In this document: positions 25,373 through 37,700 of the stretch, piece by piece
Numbering within the stretch: position 1 is the stretch's first letter
Layout of the letters: every line of letters starts with the position of its first letter
DNA from: Nocardioides psychrotolerans
GTDB taxonomy: Bacteria; Actinomycetota; Actinomycetes; Propionibacteriales; Nocardioidaceae
Assembly: GCF_900113685.1 (NCBI RefSeq)
Contig: NZ_FOQG01000008.1
Span: forward strand, 62,001 to 126,000
DNA: 64,000 nucleotides
Reading direction: 5' to 3'
Notes under the pieces: model-generated
Databases searched by the model: none
What the model was told of the DNA's origin: nothing
What the model saw: the letters and a program-made list of their open reading frames with translations, nothing else
Program-made: the position numbers and the translations under genes

Positions 25373-26910
25373 CAGCCCTCGCCTCCTTCCGTGGCAGCGT
25401 GGTCAGGGACGGAGCCCGCAGGTACGTCGGGCGGCGCGTCGCTGACGCCGACGTAGGCCATCAGCGAGTCGATCGTCGGGTTGGCGACGTCGAGCAGCGG
25501 CATCGGGTAGAAGCCGAAGAGCACCAGCGCCAGCATCAGCGGAGCGATCGCGCCCAGCTCGCGCTTGCCGATGTCGGGGGTTCCCTCGACGCCGGTCGGC
25601 GTCGGACCGGTCATCACGCGCTGGTACATCCAGAGGACGTAGATGGCGGACAGCACGATGCCCGTGACGGCGATCGCGCCGACGTACCAGTGGTAGTCGA
25701 AGGCCGAGAGCAGCACGAGGAACTCGGAGACGAACGGGCTCAAGCCTGGCAGTCCGAGGGTCGCGAGACCCGCGACCAGGAACAGACCGGCGAGGATCGG
25801 GGTGGCCTTCTCGATGCCCGCCATCTCGCTGATCAGCGTCGTGCCCCGGCGACGGATCACGTAACCCGCGAGCAGGAAGAGCGCGGCGGTGCCGAGGCCG
25901 TGGTTGACCATGTAGAGGATCGAGCCGGTGCCGCCCTGGCTGCTCAGCGCGAAGATGCCGAGGGTGATGAAGCCGAAGTGGCTCAGCGAGGTGAGGCCGA
26001 TAAGGCGCAGGACGTCGTCCTGGCCGATCGCGACCAGGGCGCCGTAGACGATCGAGACGAGCGCCAGGACCATGACCAGCGGTGTGGCCCACTGCGAGGC
26101 CTCGGGGAACATCCCGAGGCAGAAGCGCAGCATCCCGAAGGTGCCGATCTTGTCGAGGATGCAGACCAGCAGCACGCTCGTGCCCGGGGTGGCCTTCTCG
26201 GTGGTGTCCGCGAGCCAGGTGTGCACCGGGAAGAGCGGTGCCTTGATCGCGAAGGCGATGAAGAAGCCGGCGAAGAGCCAGCGCTCGGCGTTCTGGGACA
26301 TCTCGAGCTGAGAGAGGTCCGAGAGCAGGTAGGACGGCTCGCCCTGCTGGGCGGAGACGACGTAGAGCCCGATGACCGAGGCCAGCAGGATCAGCCCACC
26401 GGCCAGCTGGAACATGAGGAACTTGACCGCGGCCGCGGCCCGGCCCGCGCGACCGAAGCCGCCGATGAGGAAGTAGGCCGGGATCAGCGTGACCTCGAAG
26501 ACGACGTAGAAGAGGAACACGTCCGTGGCGCAGAAGACCGCGAGGGACATGGCCTCCAGCGCCAGCGCCCAGGCGAAGAACGCCTTGGTGTCGCCGTCGT
26601 CGCCGTCGAACCAGCCGGCGACCATGACGACAGGGACCAGCAGCACGGTCAGCAGGATCATCAGCAGGCCGAGGCCGTCGACGCCGAGGGCGTAGTTGAC
26701 GCCGAACGCCTCGATCCAGGTGTGCTGCTCCTGGAGCTGCATGCCGCCGTCCACGTCGTACTGGACGGCGATGGCGACGCCGAGTGCGAGCGTGAGCAGG
26801 CCGAAGCCGATCGCGAGCTGCTTGGTCAGCGTGGCGGGCGCGAAGGCGACGACCAGGGCTCCGACGAGCGGGGCGACGACCAGCAGGGTGAGCCAGGGGA
26901 ACTCGTTCAC
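25372..26910 (-). CDS. nuoM: NADH-quinone oxidoreductase subunit M
   Basis: A 512-residue antiporter-like proton-pumping subunit. Marks include [17 protein letters not shown] with the membrane Glu, [23 protein letters not shown] with the conserved Lys, and [19 protein letters not shown] 26910 overlaps the nuoL stop as GTGA; longer upstream frames in the same phase lie inside nuoL. The hydrophilic C-terminal 25 residues are Asp/Pro-rich. Confidence 0.95.
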   Translation of the reverse strand: MNEFPWLTLLVVAPLVGALVVAFAPATLTKQLAIGFGLLTLALGVAIAVQYDVDGGMQLQEQHTWIEAFGVNYALGVDGLGLLMILLTVLLVPVVMVAGWFDGDDGDTKAFFAWALALEAMSLAVFCATDVFLFYVVFEVTLIPAYFLIGGFGRAGRAAAAVKFLMFQLAGGLILLASVIGLYVVSAQQGEPSYLLSDLSQLEMSQNAERWLFAGFFIAFAIKAPLFPVHTWLADTTEKATPGTSVLLVCILDKIGTFGMLRFCLGMFPEASQWATPLVMVLALVSIVYGALVAIGQDDVLRLIGLTSLSHFGFITLGIFALSSQGGTGSILYMVNHGLGTAALFLLAGYVIRRRGTTLISEMAGIEKATPILAGLFLVAGLATLGLPGLSPFVSEFLVLLSAFDYHWYVGAIAVTGIVLSAIYVLWMYQRVMTGPTPTGVEGTPDIGKRELGAIAPLMLALVLFGFYPMPLLDVANPTIDSLMAYVGVSDAPPDVPAGSVPDHAATEGGEG

Positions 26911-28838
26911 GACAGGTTCACCGCCAGCAGCGCGAGGACGACCAGCAGGACGCCGGCGAGGACAGAGAGGGCATAGGAGCGCACGAAACCGTTCTGGATC
27001 TTCCGGAGCTGGCCACCGATCCCCGACACCGCCGAGGCGCCGCCGGTGAAGACGCCATCGGCGCCGGATCGGTCGAAGGTGAGCAGGCCGCGCACGAGAC
27101 GTCGGCCGGGGTTGACGACGACAGCCTCGTTGATGGCGTCGCCGTAGAGGTCGGCGCGCGCAGCGCGGGTGGCGAAGGAGACGTCCTGGGGCGGCGTGAG
27201 CGCGATCTCGCGCTTGCCGACGAGGAACCACGCGGTGGCGACACCGATGGCGGCCGTGAGGGTCGCGAGGACGGTGACCGCCAGCGCCGGGATCGGGGGC
27301 TCGTGGTGCTCGCCCTCACCGACGACCGGGACGAGCCACTCCACGATCCAGTCACCCAGCAGCAGGACGCCGCCGAGGACCGAGAGCGCGGCGAGCACGA
27401 CCAGCGGGATCGTCATGGTGGACGGTGACTCGTGCGGGTGCACGTCGGCCTTCCAGCGCTTCTCGGTGAAGAAGGTCATCAGCATCAGCCGGGTCATGTA
27501 GAAGCCCGTGACGCCGGCTCCCACGAGGGCGGCGAGGCCGACGAAGACGTTCTCGGCGAGGGCCGTCTCGATGAGCTTGTCCTTGGACCAGAAGCCCGAG
27601 AAGCCGGGGAACCCGATGATGGCGAGGTAGCCCATGGCGAAGGTCAGGAACGTCACCGGCATCGCGTGACGCACCGCGCCGTAGCGACGCATGTCGACGT
27701 CGTCGTTCATGCCGTGCATGACCGATCCGGCGCCGAGGAACATGTTGGCCTTGAAGAAGCCGTGCGTGAGGAGGTGGAAGATCGCGAACGCGTAGCCGAC
27801 GCCTCCCAGACCCGCACCCAGCATCATGTAGCCGATCTGGCTCATCGTGGAGCCGGCGAGCGCCTTCTTGATGTCGTCCTTGGCGCAGCCGAGCACCGCA
27901 CCCCAGAGCAGCGTCACGACCGCGACGACCACGACGGTGGTCTGGGCGACAGGCGCAAGCTCGAAGATGAAGTTGGAGCGCACCACGAGATAGACACCGG
28001 CGGTGACCATGGTGGCTGCGTGGATCAGCGCCGAGACCGGGGTCGGGCCCTCCATGGCGTCGAGGAGCCACGCCTGCAGCGGGACCTGGGCGGACTTGCC
28101 GCAGGCGCCGAGGAGGAGGAGGAGTCCGACGGCGTTGAGGGTGCTCTCGGTCGCGCCGGAGGAGGCCGCGCTGATGCCCGAGAAGCTCGTCGTGCCGAAG
28201 GTGAGGAACATCAGGAAGATCGCCAACGACAACCCCATGTCGCCGACCCGGTTCATGACGAACGCCTTCTTGGCGGCAGCAGCCGCGCTGGGCTTGTGCT
28301 GCCAGAACCCGATCAGCAGGTAGGAGGCGAGACCCACGCCCTCCCAGCCGAGGAAGAGGCCGACATAGTTCTCCGAGAGGACCAGCATCAGCATCGCTGC
28401 GACGAAGAGGTTGAGGTAGGCGAAGAACCGGCGGCGGCGGGGGTCGTGCTCCATGTAGCCGATGGAATAGACGTGGATCAGCGTGCCGACCCCCGTGATC
28501 AGCAGCAGGAACAGCGCTGACAGCGGGTCGTAGAGCAGGTCCATGCCGACGTCGAGGCCGCCGACCTGGATCCAGTCGTAGAGGTGCTGGCCGATCTGTC
28601 GCTCCTCCTCGCCGCGTCCGAGGAGCGTGATGAACATCAGGAGGCTGACGACGAAGGAGCCGAGCGCCGTGGCGGTGCCGAGCAGGTGTCCCCAGCGGTC
28701 GGTGCGGCGACCGCCGAGCAGGAGGATCACGGCGCCGAGGAGCGGCAGCCCGATGACCAACCACATCAGGGAGAAGATCCCGTCGGCCTGCGCGGGGTCG
28801 ACCACCGGGATGTGGACGGACTCAGTCAATGCGTACAT
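26907..28838 (-). CDS. nuoL: NADH-quinone oxidoreductase subunit L
   Basis: A 643-residue distal antiporter-like subunit. [38 protein letters not shown] is diagnostic, and [18 protein letters not shown] precedes it. The long lateral helix region near 520-600 that runs along the membrane arm precedes the last helix. The ATG lies 16 bases after nuoK, the first real gap since nuoB in this operon. Confidence 0.95.
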   Translation of the reverse strand: MYALTESVHIPVVDPAQADGIFSLMWLVIGLPLLGAVILLLGGRRTDRWGHLLGTATALGSFVVSLLMFITLLGRGEEERQIGQHLYDWIQVGGLDVGMDLLYDPLSALFLLLITGVGTLIHVYSIGYMEHDPRRRRFFAYLNLFVAAMLMLVLSENYVGLFLGWEGVGLASYLLIGFWQHKPSAAAAAKKAFVMNRVGDMGLSLAIFLMFLTFGTTSFSGISAASSGATESTLNAVGLLLLLGACGKSAQVPLQAWLLDAMEGPTPVSALIHAATMVTAGVYLVVRSNFIFELAPVAQTTVVVVAVVTLLWGAVLGCAKDDIKKALAGSTMSQIGYMMLGAGLGGVGYAFAIFHLLTHGFFKANMFLGAGSVMHGMNDDVDMRRYGAVRHAMPVTFLTFAMGYLAIIGFPGFSGFWSKDKLIETALAENVFVGLAALVGAGVTGFYMTRLMLMTFFTEKRWKADVHPHESPSTMTIPLVVLAALSVLGGVLLLGDWIVEWLVPVVGEGEHHEPPIPALAVTVLATLTAAIGVATAWFLVGKREIALTPPQDVSFATRAARADLYGDAINEAVVVNPGRRLVRGLLTFDRSGADGVFTGGASAVSGIGGQLRKIQNGFVRSYALSVLAGVLLVVLALLAVNLS

Positions 28839-28854
28839 CTGGTTGTCGAGCCTC

Positions 28855-29148
28855 TCAGAGCTTCAGCAGGCTGGCGTCATCGACCGAGGCCGACCGGCGG
28901 GTCCGGAAGATGGACATGATGATCGCGAGCCCGACCACGACCTCGGCGGCGGCGACGACCATGACGAAGAAGGCCGCGATCTGCCCGTCGAGGTTGCCGT
29001 GCTGCTTGGCGAAGGTCACGAGCGCCAGGTTGGAGGCGTTGAGCATGAGCTCGACGCACATGAAGACCACGATGGCGTTGCGCCGGGTCAGGACCCCGAC
29101 GCAGCCGATGGTGAACAGGATCGCCGAGAGGACGATGTATTCATTCAT
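28855..29148 (-). CDS. nuoK: NADH-quinone oxidoreductase subunit K
   Basis: A 97-residue three-helix subunit with the conserved membrane Glu in [17 protein letters not shown] and the second in [12 protein letters not shown]. It starts at ATG 29148 within the nuoJ stop region (8-base overlap). Confidence 0.95.
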   Translation of the reverse strand: MNEYIVLSAILFTIGCVGVLTRRNAIVVFMCVELMLNASNLALVTFAKQHGNLDGQIAAFFVMVVAAAEVVVGLAIIMSIFRTRRSASVDDASLLKL

Positions 29149-29950
29149 GCCCGGGCTCCCTCGGCTGGTCGTCGTTGCTGTGCAGGTCGTGCCGCTCGGT
29201 CTCGCCGGCCAACGAGCGCTGCACGCCCTCGATGTCGTGGGCGAGCGCCGGAGCGGACCGCACCGTGCCGCGGGCGGCGAGGACGCGCGAGATCGAGGCG
29301 GACGAGGCCGTGCCGTCGGGCAGCAGGGCCGGGGTGTCGACCGCGTTGTGACGGGCGAACACACCGGGCGCGGGCAGGGGCCCGAGGTGCAGGCCCTTGT
29401 CGGCGTAGTCGCGCACGCGCTGGGCGGCCGTCTCGGCCTGCCCGGCCTTGGGGGTGAGCCGCTCACGGTGCGCCAGCACCATCGCGCCCACGGCTGCGGT
29501 GATGAGCAACGCACTGGTGGTCTCGAAGGCGAAGACGTAGCGGGAGAAGAGAATGTTGGCAAGACCCTGGATGTTGCCACCGTCGTTGGCCTCGTCGAGG
29601 CCCACGGCCGTGCCGAGCGTGATCTGGCCCAGGCCGATGACCAGCACCAGCCCGAGCAGCAGGCCGCCGACGACCGCCATGACGCGCTGGCCCCGGATGG
29701 TCTCGACGACCGAGTCGGAGGCGTCGACACCAACGAGCATCACGACGAAGAGGAAGAGCATCAAGATGGCGCCGGTGTAGACGATGATCTGCACCGCGAA
29801 CAGGAACGGCGCCTCGAGCACGGCGTAGAGGATGGCGAGGCTGATCATCACGACCGCCAGGAGCAGGGCCGCGTGCACCGCCTTGCGCACGAAGAGGATG
29901 CCGAGGGCGGCGAGGACCATGACAGGGGCCAGCACCCAGAAGGCGATCAC
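29141..29950 (-). CDS. nuoJ: NADH-quinone oxidoreductase subunit J
   Basis: A 269-residue membrane subunit. The first 170 residues hold five helices, with [20 protein letters not shown] the family mark containing the pi-bulge helix. The last 90 or so residues are a hydrophilic extension absent in E. coli, ending in charged residues. GTG 29950 ([12 protein letters not shown]) overlaps the nuoI stop as GTGA. Confidence 0.93.
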   Translation of the reverse strand: MIAFWVLAPVMVLAALGILFVRKAVHAALLLAVVMISLAILYAVLEAPFLFAVQIIVYTGAILMLFLFVVMLVGVDASDSVVETIRGQRVMAVVGGLLLGLVLVIGLGQITLGTAVGLDEANDGGNIQGLANILFSRYVFAFETTSALLITAAVGAMVLAHRERLTPKAGQAETAAQRVRDYADKGLHLGPLPAPGVFARHNAVDTPALLPDGTASSASISRVLAARGTVRSAPALAHDIEGVQRSLAGETERHDLHSNDDQPREPGHE

Positions 29951-30534
29951 GACGACACCTCGTCGCCGGACGGCGCGGCGGAGCCGGCACCCGGGGCGGG
30001 GGCCGCGAACTCGCCGCGGTAGTAGGTCTCCGCGTCGTCGCCGAGGAGCATCGCGTGCGGCGGCTGCTCCATGCCCGGCAGCAGGGGCGCGAGGAGGTCG
30101 CTCTTCTCGTAGATCAGGTCGGCACGGTTGTTGTCGGCCAGCTCGTACTCGTTGGTCATCGTCAGGGCGCGGGTCGGACACGCCTCGATGCAGAGGCCGC
30201 AGAGGATGCAGCGCAGGTAGTTGATCTGGTAGACGCGGCCGTAGCGCTCACCGGGGCTGAACCGCTCCCCGTCGGGAGCATCGGAGTTGGCGTCGCCCTC
30301 GACGTAGATCGCGTCCGCCGGGCAGGCCCAGGCGCACAGCTCGCAGCCGATGCACTTCTCCAACCCGTCGGGCCACCGGTTGAGCTGGTGACGGCCGTGG
30401 AAACGAGGAGCCGTGGGCATCTTCTCGAAGGGGTACTGCTCGGTGACCACCTTCCTGAACATGGTGCGGAAGGTGACGCCGAAACCCGCGACGGGGTCCC
30501 AGAACTGTTCCTTCATGCCTTTGGACTCAGCCAT
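29947..30534 (-). CDS. nuoI: NADH-quinone oxidoreductase subunit I
   Basis: A 195-residue peripheral subunit carrying two 4Fe-4S clusters (N6a, N6b). The two ferredoxin motifs are [16 protein letters not shown] and [16 protein letters not shown]. The ATG at 30534 sits inside the end of nuoH (8-base overlap, ATGGCTGA). The last 20 residues are an Ala/Pro/Gly-rich tail. Confidence 0.95.
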   Translation of the reverse strand: MAESKGMKEQFWDPVAGFGVTFRTMFRKVVTEQYPFEKMPTAPRFHGRHQLNRWPDGLEKCIGCELCAWACPADAIYVEGDANSDAPDGERFSPGERYGRVYQINYLRCILCGLCIEACPTRALTMTNEYELADNNRADLIYEKSDLLAPLLPGMEQPPHAMLLGDDAETYYRGEFAAPAPGAGSAAPSGDEVSS

Positions 30535-31876
30535 CAGCGTGTGCCTCCTTGCCCGCGCCGGCTCCGGCGGGGCTCGAGATCGGGGTGTCGAAGGTGAGGG
30601 GGGCTGCGGCGCCGCGCACGGGTCCGCCGGCCGGCATGGTCGGCACCGGGAAGCCACCGGGTGTCGCCTCGGGCTGCGTGTAGGGCTGGTCCTCGTCGGC
30701 TTCGTCGGCCGCACCGAAGAGGAAGAGCAGCAGGAAGCCGGCCGCGAGCACGCCGATGCCGATCAGCAGGTAGCGGCGGTCGACGCCGTCGTTGAGCGAG
30801 ACGACGCGGATCGTCGCCACGGCGATGATCCACACGAGGGCGATCGGGATGAGTCGCTTCCACCCGAAGGCCATGAACTGGTCGTAGCGCAACCGCGGCA
30901 GCGATCCCCGCAGCCAGATGAACCCGAAGACGAAGAAGAGCATCTTGCCGAAGAACCAGATCAGCGGGACGTAGCCCTCGTTGGCGCCTGCCCAGACCTC
31001 GTCGATCCAGAACGGTGCACGCCACCCACCGAGGAACAGGGTCGTGGCGAGCGCAGAGACGGTCGCCATGTTGATGTACTCGGCGAGGAAGAACAGCGCG
31101 AACTTCAGCGAGGAGTACTCGGTGTGGAAGCCTCCGACGAGCTCTCCCTCGGCCTCGGGGAGGTCGAAGGGCGCACGGTTGGTCTCCCCCACCATCGCGA
31201 TGAGGTAGATGACGAAGGACGGCACCAGGATCAGCCCGAACCAGAGGTCCTTCTGGGCATCGACGATGGCCGAGGTCGACATCGAGCCCGCGTAGAGGAA
31301 CACCGCGACCAGCGCGAGACCCATCGCGACCTCGTAGGAGATCATCTGGGCGCTCGAGCGCAGACCGCCCAGGAGCGAGTACGTCGATCCGCTGGACCAG
31401 CCACCGAGGACGATGCCATAGATGCCGATCGAGGCGATCGCCATCACGAACAGCACCGCGACGGGCATGTCGGTGAGCTGCAGGGGAGTCGTCCGGTCGG
31501 AGAACGGCACCCCGACCTCGGGGCCGAAGGGGATCACGCTGAACGTCACGAAGGCCGGCACGACCGCGAGGATCGGTGCGAGGAGGAAGACCACCTTGTC
31601 GGCGGCCTTCGGGACGAGGTCCTCCTTCAGGGCCAGCTTCACGCCGTCGGCCAGGGACTGCAGGAGACCGAAGGGGCCATTGACGTTGGGGCCGATGCGG
31701 TGCTGCATCCGGGCCACGACGCGACGCTCCCACCAGATGTTGAACAACGTCAGGAGCACCAGGACCACGAAGATCAGCACCGCCTTGATGACGACGAGCC
31801 ACCACGGGTCCTGGCCGAAGGCGCTGAGGTCGTCAGCCGCCAGTGGGACGAGTTGGCCGAGGATGGTGCTGGTCAC
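30527..31876 (-). CDS. nuoH: NADH-quinone oxidoreductase subunit H
   Basis: A 449-residue subunit that forms the quinone chamber with nuoB and nuo[27 protein letters not shown] and [31 protein letters not shown]-type segments are present, the latter holding the charged E channel. A cytoplasmic C-terminal tail of about 60 Pro/Ala-rich residues is extra to the E. coli protein. GTG 31876 overlaps the nuoG stop as GTGA. Confidence 0.95.
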   Translation of the reverse strand: MTSTILGQLVPLAADDLSAFGQDPWWLVVIKAVLIFVVLVLLTLFNIWWERRVVARMQHRIGPNVNGPFGLLQSLADGVKLALKEDLVPKAADKVVFLLAPILAVVPAFVTFSVIPFGPEVGVPFSDRTTPLQLTDMPVAVLFVMAIASIGIYGIVLGGWSSGSTYSLLGGLRSSAQMISYEVAMGLALVAVFLYAGSMSTSAIVDAQKDLWFGLILVPSFVIYLIAMVGETNRAPFDLPEAEGELVGGFHTEYSSLKFALFFLAEYINMATVSALATTLFLGGWRAPFWIDEVWAGANEGYVPLIWFFGKMLFFVFGFIWLRGSLPRLRYDQFMAFGWKRLIPIALVWIIAVATIRVVSLNDGVDRRYLLIGIGVLAAGFLLLFLFGAADEADEDQPYTQPEATPGGFPVPTMPAGGPVRGAAAPLTFDTPISSPAGAGAGKEAHADG

Positions 31877-34308
31877 GGGGTGCCTCCCTTGACGGTGACG
31901 CGGGATCCGGGCGAGGCCACGTCGGCCAGGACACCGTTGCCGAACGAGTTGGCCGGCAGCCACACGACCCCGTCGACGATGTCGTCGGCCACCACGGCCG
32001 GCAACGTGACGGACCCACGGTCACCGGTCACGGTGATCGTCGGACCGATGGCGTCGAAGACCGTCCGCCCGACGCGGGCGACCGTCGGCCGCGCCGTGGC
32101 GGCCAGGTGCTTGTCGCCGTCCTGGAGCGAGCCGCGGTCAAGCATCTGCTTCCAGGACGCCAGCGCGAGGCCGGTGTCCAGGTCACCGGTCGTCGCAACG
32201 GTCGCGGCGACGGTCGGGGCGGCCGCGCGGGCACCGTCCCAGGGGCCGAGGTCGGTCATCTGGACGCGCGCCTCGGCGACGTTGCGGAAGCCGAGCGGTG
32301 CGCCCAGCTCCTCGGCGATGCCGGCGAGGACGCGCAGGTCGGGCAACGCCTTGGGGTTGCTGAACACCGCGTCGAAGGTCCGCGGACGGCCCTCCCAGGT
32401 GACGAACATGCCGGCCTTGTCGGTGACGGTGGAGACCGGGAAGACGACGTCGGCGGCCCGGGTCACCTCGGTCTCGCGCAGCTCGAGGGCCACGACGAAG
32501 CCGGCTGCCTCGATCGCCGCTCGCGTGGCATCGGGGTCAGCGGTGTCGTCAGGGTCGACGCCCCCGACGACCAGGCCGCCGAGCTCACCGGCGACGAGCG
32601 CCGTGACGATGGCGGACGCGTCGCGTCCCTCGCTGTCGGGCAGCGAGTCGACGCCCCACGAGGTGGCGACGTCGACGCGTGCGGACGCGTCGGCGACCGG
32701 GCGGCCACCGGGCAGCAGGTTGGGCAGGCAGCCGGTCTCGACCGCACCGCGGTCTCCCGCGCGTCGCGGGACCCAGGCCAGCCGGGCACCGGACTTGCCG
32801 GCGAGAGCGGCAGCAGCGGACAGGGCACCGGGCACGGTGGCGAGGCGCTCACCCACCAGGATCACGCTGGCCGCGTCGATGCCGTGGTCGGCGTGGCCGA
32901 GCAGGGAGTCCAGTGCGGCCGGCTCCTGGCCGGGCACGGTCGGGATCAGCGTCCCGCGCATCTTGTGCAGGCCGCGCGTGCTGAAGGGCGCGATGGCGAG
33001 CACCCGGCTGCGACCGGCCTCGGCGGCCTTGCGCAGACGCAGGAAGATCGCGCCGGCCTCGTCCTCGGGCTCGAGGCCGACCAGCACGACCGTGGGGGCG
33101 GTCTCCAGGTCGGCGTACGTGACCCCGCCGCCCCCGGGCGCGGTGAGCACCACCTGGGAGGCGAGGAACTGTGCCTCCTCGGCGGAGTGCGGGCGCGCGC
33201 GGAAGTCGATGTCGTTGGTGCCGAGCGCGACACGGGCGAACTTGCTGTAGGCGTAGGCATCCTCGGCCGTGTGCCGTCCACCCAGCAGCACGGCCGCAGG
33301 GCCGGCAGCTCGCAGGCCGCGGGCCGCGACGGCGAAGGCCTCGGGCCAGGACGCGGGTCGCAGCGAGCCGTCCTCGTCACGCACCTGCGGGTAGGTGAGC
33401 CGGTCGGCCTCGGTGGCGTAGGTGAACGCGAAGCGGTCCTTGTCGGTGATCCACTCCTCGTTGACCTCGGGGTCGTTGCCCGCGAGGCGACGCATGACCT
33501 TGCCACGGCGGTGGTCGACGCGGATGGCCGAGCCACAGGAGTCGTGCTCCGCGACGGAGGGCGTCGAGACCAGGTCGAAGGGGCGCGAGCGGAAGCGGTA
33601 TTCGGCGGAGGTGAGGGCGCCGACCGGGCAGATCTGGATGGTGTTGCCCGAGAAGTAGCTCTGCAGTGGCTCCTTCTCGTAGATCCCGACCTGCTGGAGG
33701 GCGCCGCGCTCGATCAGCGCGATGAAGGGGTCCCCGGCGATCTGCTCGGAGAACCGCGTGCAGCGGGCGCACAGGACGCAGCGTTCGCGGTCGAGCAGGA
33801 CCTGGGCGGAGATGTTGATCGGCTTGGGGTAGGTGCGCTTGATGCCACCGGCCGCCGAGAAGCGGGACTCACCGCGCCCGTTGGACATCGCCTGGTTCTG
33901 CAGGGGGCACTCGCCACCCTTGTCGCAGACCGGGCAGTCGAGCGGGTGGTTGATGAGCAGGAACTCCATGATGCCCTGCTGCGCCTTGTCGGCCACCTCG
34001 CTGGTCGCCTGGGTGCTGACGACCATGCCCTCGGCGACCGGCAGCGTGCATGAGGCCTGCGGCTTGGGGAAGCCGCGGCCGTTGCCCGCGTCGGGCACCT
34101 CGACCAGGCACTGGCGGCACGCGCCGACGGGCGCGAGCAACGGGTGGTCACAGAACCGCGGGATCTGGACGCCGACCTGCTCGGCGGCCCGGATCACCAG
34201 GGTGTCCTTGGGGACGCTGACCTGGATGCCGTCGATGGTGACCGAGACCAGCTCGACCTCCACCTTCTCGGGGGTCCTGTCGTTGGCCCGGTGGTTGGTC
34301 TGCGTCAT
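31873..34308 (-). CDS. nuoG: NADH-quinone oxidoreductase subunit G
   Basis: An 811-residue iron-sulfur subunit. The N-terminal 2Fe-2S domain has [29 protein letters not shown] gives the His-ligated 4Fe-4S, and CVLCARC the next. The following domain, a relic of molybdopterin oxidoreductases, keeps only one Cys at [14 protein letters not shown], so the additional cluster found in some bacterial NuoG (N7) is probably absent. The ATG overlaps the nuoF stop as ATGA. Confidence 0.94.
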   Translation of the reverse strand: MTQTNHRANDRTPEKVEVELVSVTIDGIQVSVPKDTLVIRAAEQVGVQIPRFCDHPLLAPVGACRQCLVEVPDAGNGRGFPKPQASCTLPVAEGMVVSTQATSEVADKAQQGIMEFLLINHPLDCPVCDKGGECPLQNQAMSNGRGESRFSAAGGIKRTYPKPINISAQVLLDRERCVLCARCTRFSEQIAGDPFIALIERGALQQVGIYEKEPLQSYFSGNTIQICPVGALTSAEYRFRSRPFDLVSTPSVAEHDSCGSAIRVDHRRGKVMRRLAGNDPEVNEEWITDKDRFAFTYATEADRLTYPQVRDEDGSLRPASWPEAFAVAARGLRAAGPAAVLLGGRHTAEDAYAYSKFARVALGTNDIDFRARPHSAEEAQFLASQVVLTAPGGGGVTYADLETAPTVVLVGLEPEDEAGAIFLRLRKAAEAGRSRVLAIAPFSTRGLHKMRGTLIPTVPGQEPAALDSLLGHADHGIDAASVILVGERLATVPGALSAAAALAGKSGARLAWVPRRAGDRGAVETGCLPNLLPGGRPVADASARVDVATSWGVDSLPDSEGRDASAIVTALVAGELGGLVVGGVDPDDTADPDATRAAIEAAGFVVALELRETEVTRAADVVFPVSTVTDKAGMFVTWEGRPRTFDAVFSNPKALPDLRVLAGIAEELGAPLGFRNVAEARVQMTDLGPWDGARAAAPTVAATVATTGDLDTGLALASWKQMLDRGSLQDGDKHLAATARPTVARVGRTVFDAIGPTITVTGDRGSVTLPAVVADDIVDGVVWLPANSFGNGVLADVASPGSRVTVKGGTP

Positions 34309-35615
34309 GCGGAGGCTCCCTCAGCGGCGAAGAGGGTCGAGGCGGCCGGGTCGAACGGGCAGCCACCGTGGGTGAGGTGGGCGAGGTACTCGTCGCGGAA
34401 GTACTGGATCGAGCTGGAGATGGGGCTCGTCGCCCCGTCGGCGAGGGCGCAGAAGGAGCGGCCGAGGATGTTGTCGCACTGGTCGAGGAGCAGCTCCAGG
34501 TCGCTCTCGCTCCCCTGGCCCTTCTCGAGGGCGGCGAGGGTCTGCACCAGCCACCACGTGCCCTCCCGGCACGGGGTGCACTTGCCGCAGGACTCGTGCT
34601 TGTAGAACTCGGTCCAACGCAGCACGGCGCGCAGCACGCACGTCGTCTCGTCGAAGAGCTGGAGCGCGCGCGTGCCGAGCATCGAGCCCGCGGCACCGAC
34701 ACCCTCGAAGTCGAGCGGGACGTCGAGGTGCTCCTTGGTCAGCAGCGGCGTGCTGGACCCGCCGGGGGTCCAGAACTTCAGCTCGTGGCCGTCGCGCATG
34801 CCGCCGGCCAGGTCGATCAGCTCTCGCAGCGTGATGCCGAGCGGGGCTTCGTACTGGCCCGGGGTCTTGACATGTCCCGAGAGCGAGAAGATGCCATAGC
34901 CCTTGGACTTCTCGGTGCCCATCGAGGCGAACCACTCGGCGCCGTGCTCGATGATGCTGGGCACGGAGGCGATGGACTCGACGTTGTTGATGACCGTCGG
35001 GCTCGCGTAGAGGCCGGCGACCGCAGGGAACGGCGGGCGCAGGCGCGGTTGGCCGCGACGCCCCTCGAGACCCTCCAGCAGGGCGGTCTCCTCGCCACAG
35101 ATGTAGGCGCCGGCTCCGGCGTGGACGACGACGTCGAGGTCGTAGCCGGTGCCGTGGATGTCCTTGCCGAGGTGGCCGGCGGCGTAGGCCTCGGTCACGG
35201 CGGCCTGCACCCGGCGGATGACGTGGAGGACCTCGCCGCGGATGTAGATGAAGGCGGTGTGGGCCCGGATGGCGTAGGAGCTGATGATCACGCCCTCGAC
35301 GAGCGTGTGGGGCGTCGCCATCATCAGCGGCATGTCCTTGCAGGTGCCCGGCTCCGACTCGTCGGCGTTGACGACGAGGTACTTCGGCTTGGGGTTGTCC
35401 TGCGGGATGAAGCTCCACTTCATCCCGGTCGGGAAGCCGGCACCACCGCGACCGCGCAGGCCGGAGTCCTTGACCGCGGTGATGACGTCGCCGGGCGCCA
35501 TGGCGAGCGCCTTCGTCAGCGCGCCGTAGCCGCCCTGGGCCTCGTAGGCCTCGAGCGTCCAGCTGCGCTCGTCGCCCCAGTTGTTCGTGAGGACGGGCGT
35601 CAACACATCAGTCAT
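34305..35615 (-). CDS. nuoF: NADH-quinone oxidoreductase subunit F
   Basis: The 436-residue NADH- and FMN-binding subunit. [15 protein letters not shown] is the NADH-binding glycine loop, [19 protein letters not shown] the FMN region, and [11 protein letters not shown] plus a later Cys bind the 4Fe-4S cluster N3. It starts at ATG 35615, 8 bases inside nuoE. Confidence 0.95.
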   Translation of the reverse strand: MTDVLTPVLTNNWGDERSWTLEAYEAQGGYGALTKALAMAPGDVITAVKDSGLRGRGGAGFPTGMKWSFIPQDNPKPKYLVVNADESEPGTCKDMPLMMATPHTLVEGVIISSYAIRAHTAFIYIRGEVLHVIRRVQAAVTEAYAAGHLGKDIHGTGYDLDVVVHAGAGAYICGEETALLEGLEGRRGQPRLRPPFPAVAGLYASPTVINNVESIASVPSIIEHGAEWFASMGTEKSKGYGIFSLSGHVKTPGQYEAPLGITLRELIDLAGGMRDGHELKFWTPGGSSTPLLTKEHLDVPLDFEGVGAAGSMLGTRALQLFDETTCVLRAVLRWTEFYKHESCGKCTPCREGTWWLVQTLAALEKGQGSESDLELLLDQCDNILGRSFCALADGATSPISSSIQYFRDEYLAHLTHGGCPFDPAASTLFAAEGASA

Positions 35616-36369
35616 CGGCCTTCTCCTGCTCGGTCTCGGTCTCGGCGCGCGAGGTGTCGGCCTGCTGGACCGCCTCGACCTTGGTCTGGGCGACGGCGGG
35701 CGCGGAGCCCGAGGCGTCGGAGGACGGGGCGGTCCAGCCGCGCTGGCGGGCGATCTCGCGACCGACCAGGCTGGCGGGACCCGCCGAAGGGCCCTCGTCG
35801 GCGAGTCCGTCGGGGAAGCCGGCCAGCACCCGCTCGGCCTCGCGCCAGGTGCACAGCTTGGGGCCGCGGGTGGAGTGGACCTCGGTGCCGGCGCGCAGGT
35901 CGTCGACGAGCTGCGTGGCGGACTGGACGGTCATGTTGTCCATGAACTCCCAGTTGACCATCATCACCGGGGCGTAGTCGCAGGCCGCGTTGCACTCGAC
36001 GTGCTCGAGGGTGATGCTGGCCTGGTCCTCCGGGCGTCGCTGCGTGGTCTCGTCGTTGCCGACGTCCAGGTGCTGCTTGAGCCGGTCGAAGATCAGGTCG
36101 CCGCCCATGACCGCGCAGAGCGTGTTGGTGCAGACGCCGACGTGGTAGTCGCCGACCGGCTTGCGCTTGTACATCGTGTAGAAGGTCGCGACGCCGCTCA
36201 CCTCGGCGGCGGTGATGTCGAGGATCTCGGCACAGGCCTCGATGCCCTCGGGTGTCACACGGCCGCTGGCCGACTGCACGAGGTGAAGCATCGGCAGCAG
36301 CCCCGATCGCTTCTCGGGGTAGCGGGCCGCGATCTCGCGGAGCTCGGCGTAGGTGGTCTCGTCGATCAT
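35608..36369 (-). CDS. nuoE: NADH-quinone oxidoreductase subunit E
   Basis: A 253-residue thioredoxin-fold subunit with one 2Fe-2S cluster bound by CTNTLC and CNAACDYAP. About 80 residues of Ala/Glu/Thr-rich C-terminal extension follow the fold, unlike the roughly 165-residue E. coli NuoE. The ATG at 36369 overlaps the nuoD stop as ATGA. Confidence 0.94.
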   Translation of the reverse strand: MIDETTYAELREIAARYPEKRSGLLPMLHLVQSASGRVTPEGIEACAEILDITAAEVSGVATFYTMYKRKPVGDYHVGVCTNTLCAVMGGDLIFDRLKQHLDVGNDETTQRRPEDQASITLEHVECNAACDYAPVMMVNWEFMDNMTVQSATQLVDDLRAGTEVHSTRGPKLCTWREAERVLAGFPDGLADEGPSAGPASLVGREIARQRGWTAPSSDASGSAPAVAQTKVEAVQQADTSRAETETEQEKADD

Positions 36370-37700
36370 CGGTCGACGCCTCCCATCACGGGATCGATGG
36401 AGGCGATGGCCACGATGACGTCCGCGATCATGCCGCCCTCGCTCATCACGCTGGTCGCCTGGAGGTTGGTGAAGGACGGGTCGCGGAAGTGCGTGCGGAA
36501 GGGTCTCGTGCCGCCGTCGGAGACCACGTGGGCGCCGAGCTCGCCGCGCGGCGACTCGATCGGCACGTAGGCCTGCCCGGGGGGGACCCGAAAACCTTCG
36601 GTCACCAGCTTGAAGTGGTGGATCAGGCCCTCCATGGACTCGCCCATGATGTGGCGGATGTGGTCGAGGCTGTTGCCCATTCCGTCGCTGCCGATCGCGA
36701 GCTGGCTGGGCCAGGCGATCTTCTTGTCGGCGACCATGACCGGCGCCCCCTCGAGGCCGGCGAGCCGCTCGGCGGCCTGCTCCACGAGCTTGAGCGACTC
36801 CCACATCTCGGCGAGGCGGATGCGGAAGCGTCCGTAGGCATCGCACGTGTCCCACGTCTGGACGTCGAAGTCGTAGTCCTCGTAGCCGCAGTAGGGCTGG
36901 GTCTTGCGCAAGTCCCAGGGATAGCCGGTGCTGCGGAGCACGGGGCCGGTGATGCCCAGTGCCATGACGCCCTCGAGGTCGAGGTGGCCGACGCCGTCGA
37001 GCCGGGCCCGGAAGATCGGGTTGGCGTTGCAGAGCGCTGCGTATTCGGGCAGCCGCTTCTTCATCAGCGCGACGAACGCGCGGATCTCGTCGAGCGCACC
37101 GGGGGGCAGGTCCTGCGCGACGCCACCGGGGCGGATGAACGCGTGGTTCATGCGCAGCCCGGTGATGAGCTCGAAGAGGTCGAGCACCAGCTCGCGCTCG
37201 CGGAAACCGATCGTCATGACCGTCAGGGCGCCGATCTCCATGCCTCCGGTCGCGATGCAGACCAGGTGGGAGGAGATGCGGTTGAGCTCCATGAGGAGCA
37301 CCCGCATGACGTTGGCCTTCTCGGGGACCTGGTCCTCGATGTCCAGGAGCCGCTCGACGCCCAGGCAGTAGGTTGCCTCGTTGAAGAACGGGCTGAGGTA
37401 GTCCATCCGGGTGACGAAGGTGGTGCCCTGCACCCAGGAGCGGTACTCCATGTTCTTCTCGATGCCGGTGTGGAGGTAGCCGATGCCGCAGCGGGCCTCG
37501 GTGACCGTCTCACCATCGAGCTCCAGGATCAGGCGCAGCACCCCGTGCGTGGAGGGGTGCTGCGGACCCATGTTGACGACGATGCGCTCGTCGACGTCCT
37601 CGGCGAGACCCTCGACGATCGAGTCCCAGTCCTGGCCGGTGACGGTGAAGACCTTGCCCTCGGTCGTCTCGCTGGTGCCGGCGTACATGTCGTGTGTCAT
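36366..37700 (-). CDS. nuoD: NADH-quinone oxidoreductase subunit D
   Basis: The 444-residue 49-kDa-type subunit lining the quinone site. [14 protein letters not shown] carries the quinone-site His, and [17 protein letters not shown] and [14 protein letters not shown] follow. [16 protein letters not shown] is near the C-terminus. The ATG at 37700 overlaps the nuoC TAA by one base. Confidence 0.95.
   Translation of the reverse strand: MTHDMYAGTSETTEGKVFTVTGQDWDSIVEGLAEDVDERIVVNMGPQHPSTHGVLRLILELDGETVTEARCGIGYLHTGIEKNMEYRSWVQGTTFVTRMDYLSPFFNEATYCLGVERLLDIEDQVPEKANVMRVLLMELNRISSHLVCIATGGMEIGALTVMTIGFRERELVLDLFELITGLRMNHAFIRPGGVAQDLPPGALDEIRAFVALMKKRLPEYAALCNANPIFRARLDGVGHLDLEGVMALGITGPVLRSTGYPWDLRKTQPYCGYEDYDFDVQTWDTCDAYGRFRIRLAEMWESLKLVEQAAERLAGLEGAPVMVADKKIAWPSQLAIGSDGMGNSLDHIRHIMGESMEGLIHHFKLVTEGFRVPPGQAYVPIESPRGELGAHVVSDGGTRPFRTHFRDPSFTNLQATSVMSEGGMIADVIVAIASIDPVMGGVDR

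Noticed and set aside
23795-26976. Two plus-strand open frames of more than 500 codons across nuoN and nuoM
   Set aside because: Composition (Glu/Asp/Arg/His runs) and lack of any motif mark them as antisense shadows of conserved complex I genes.
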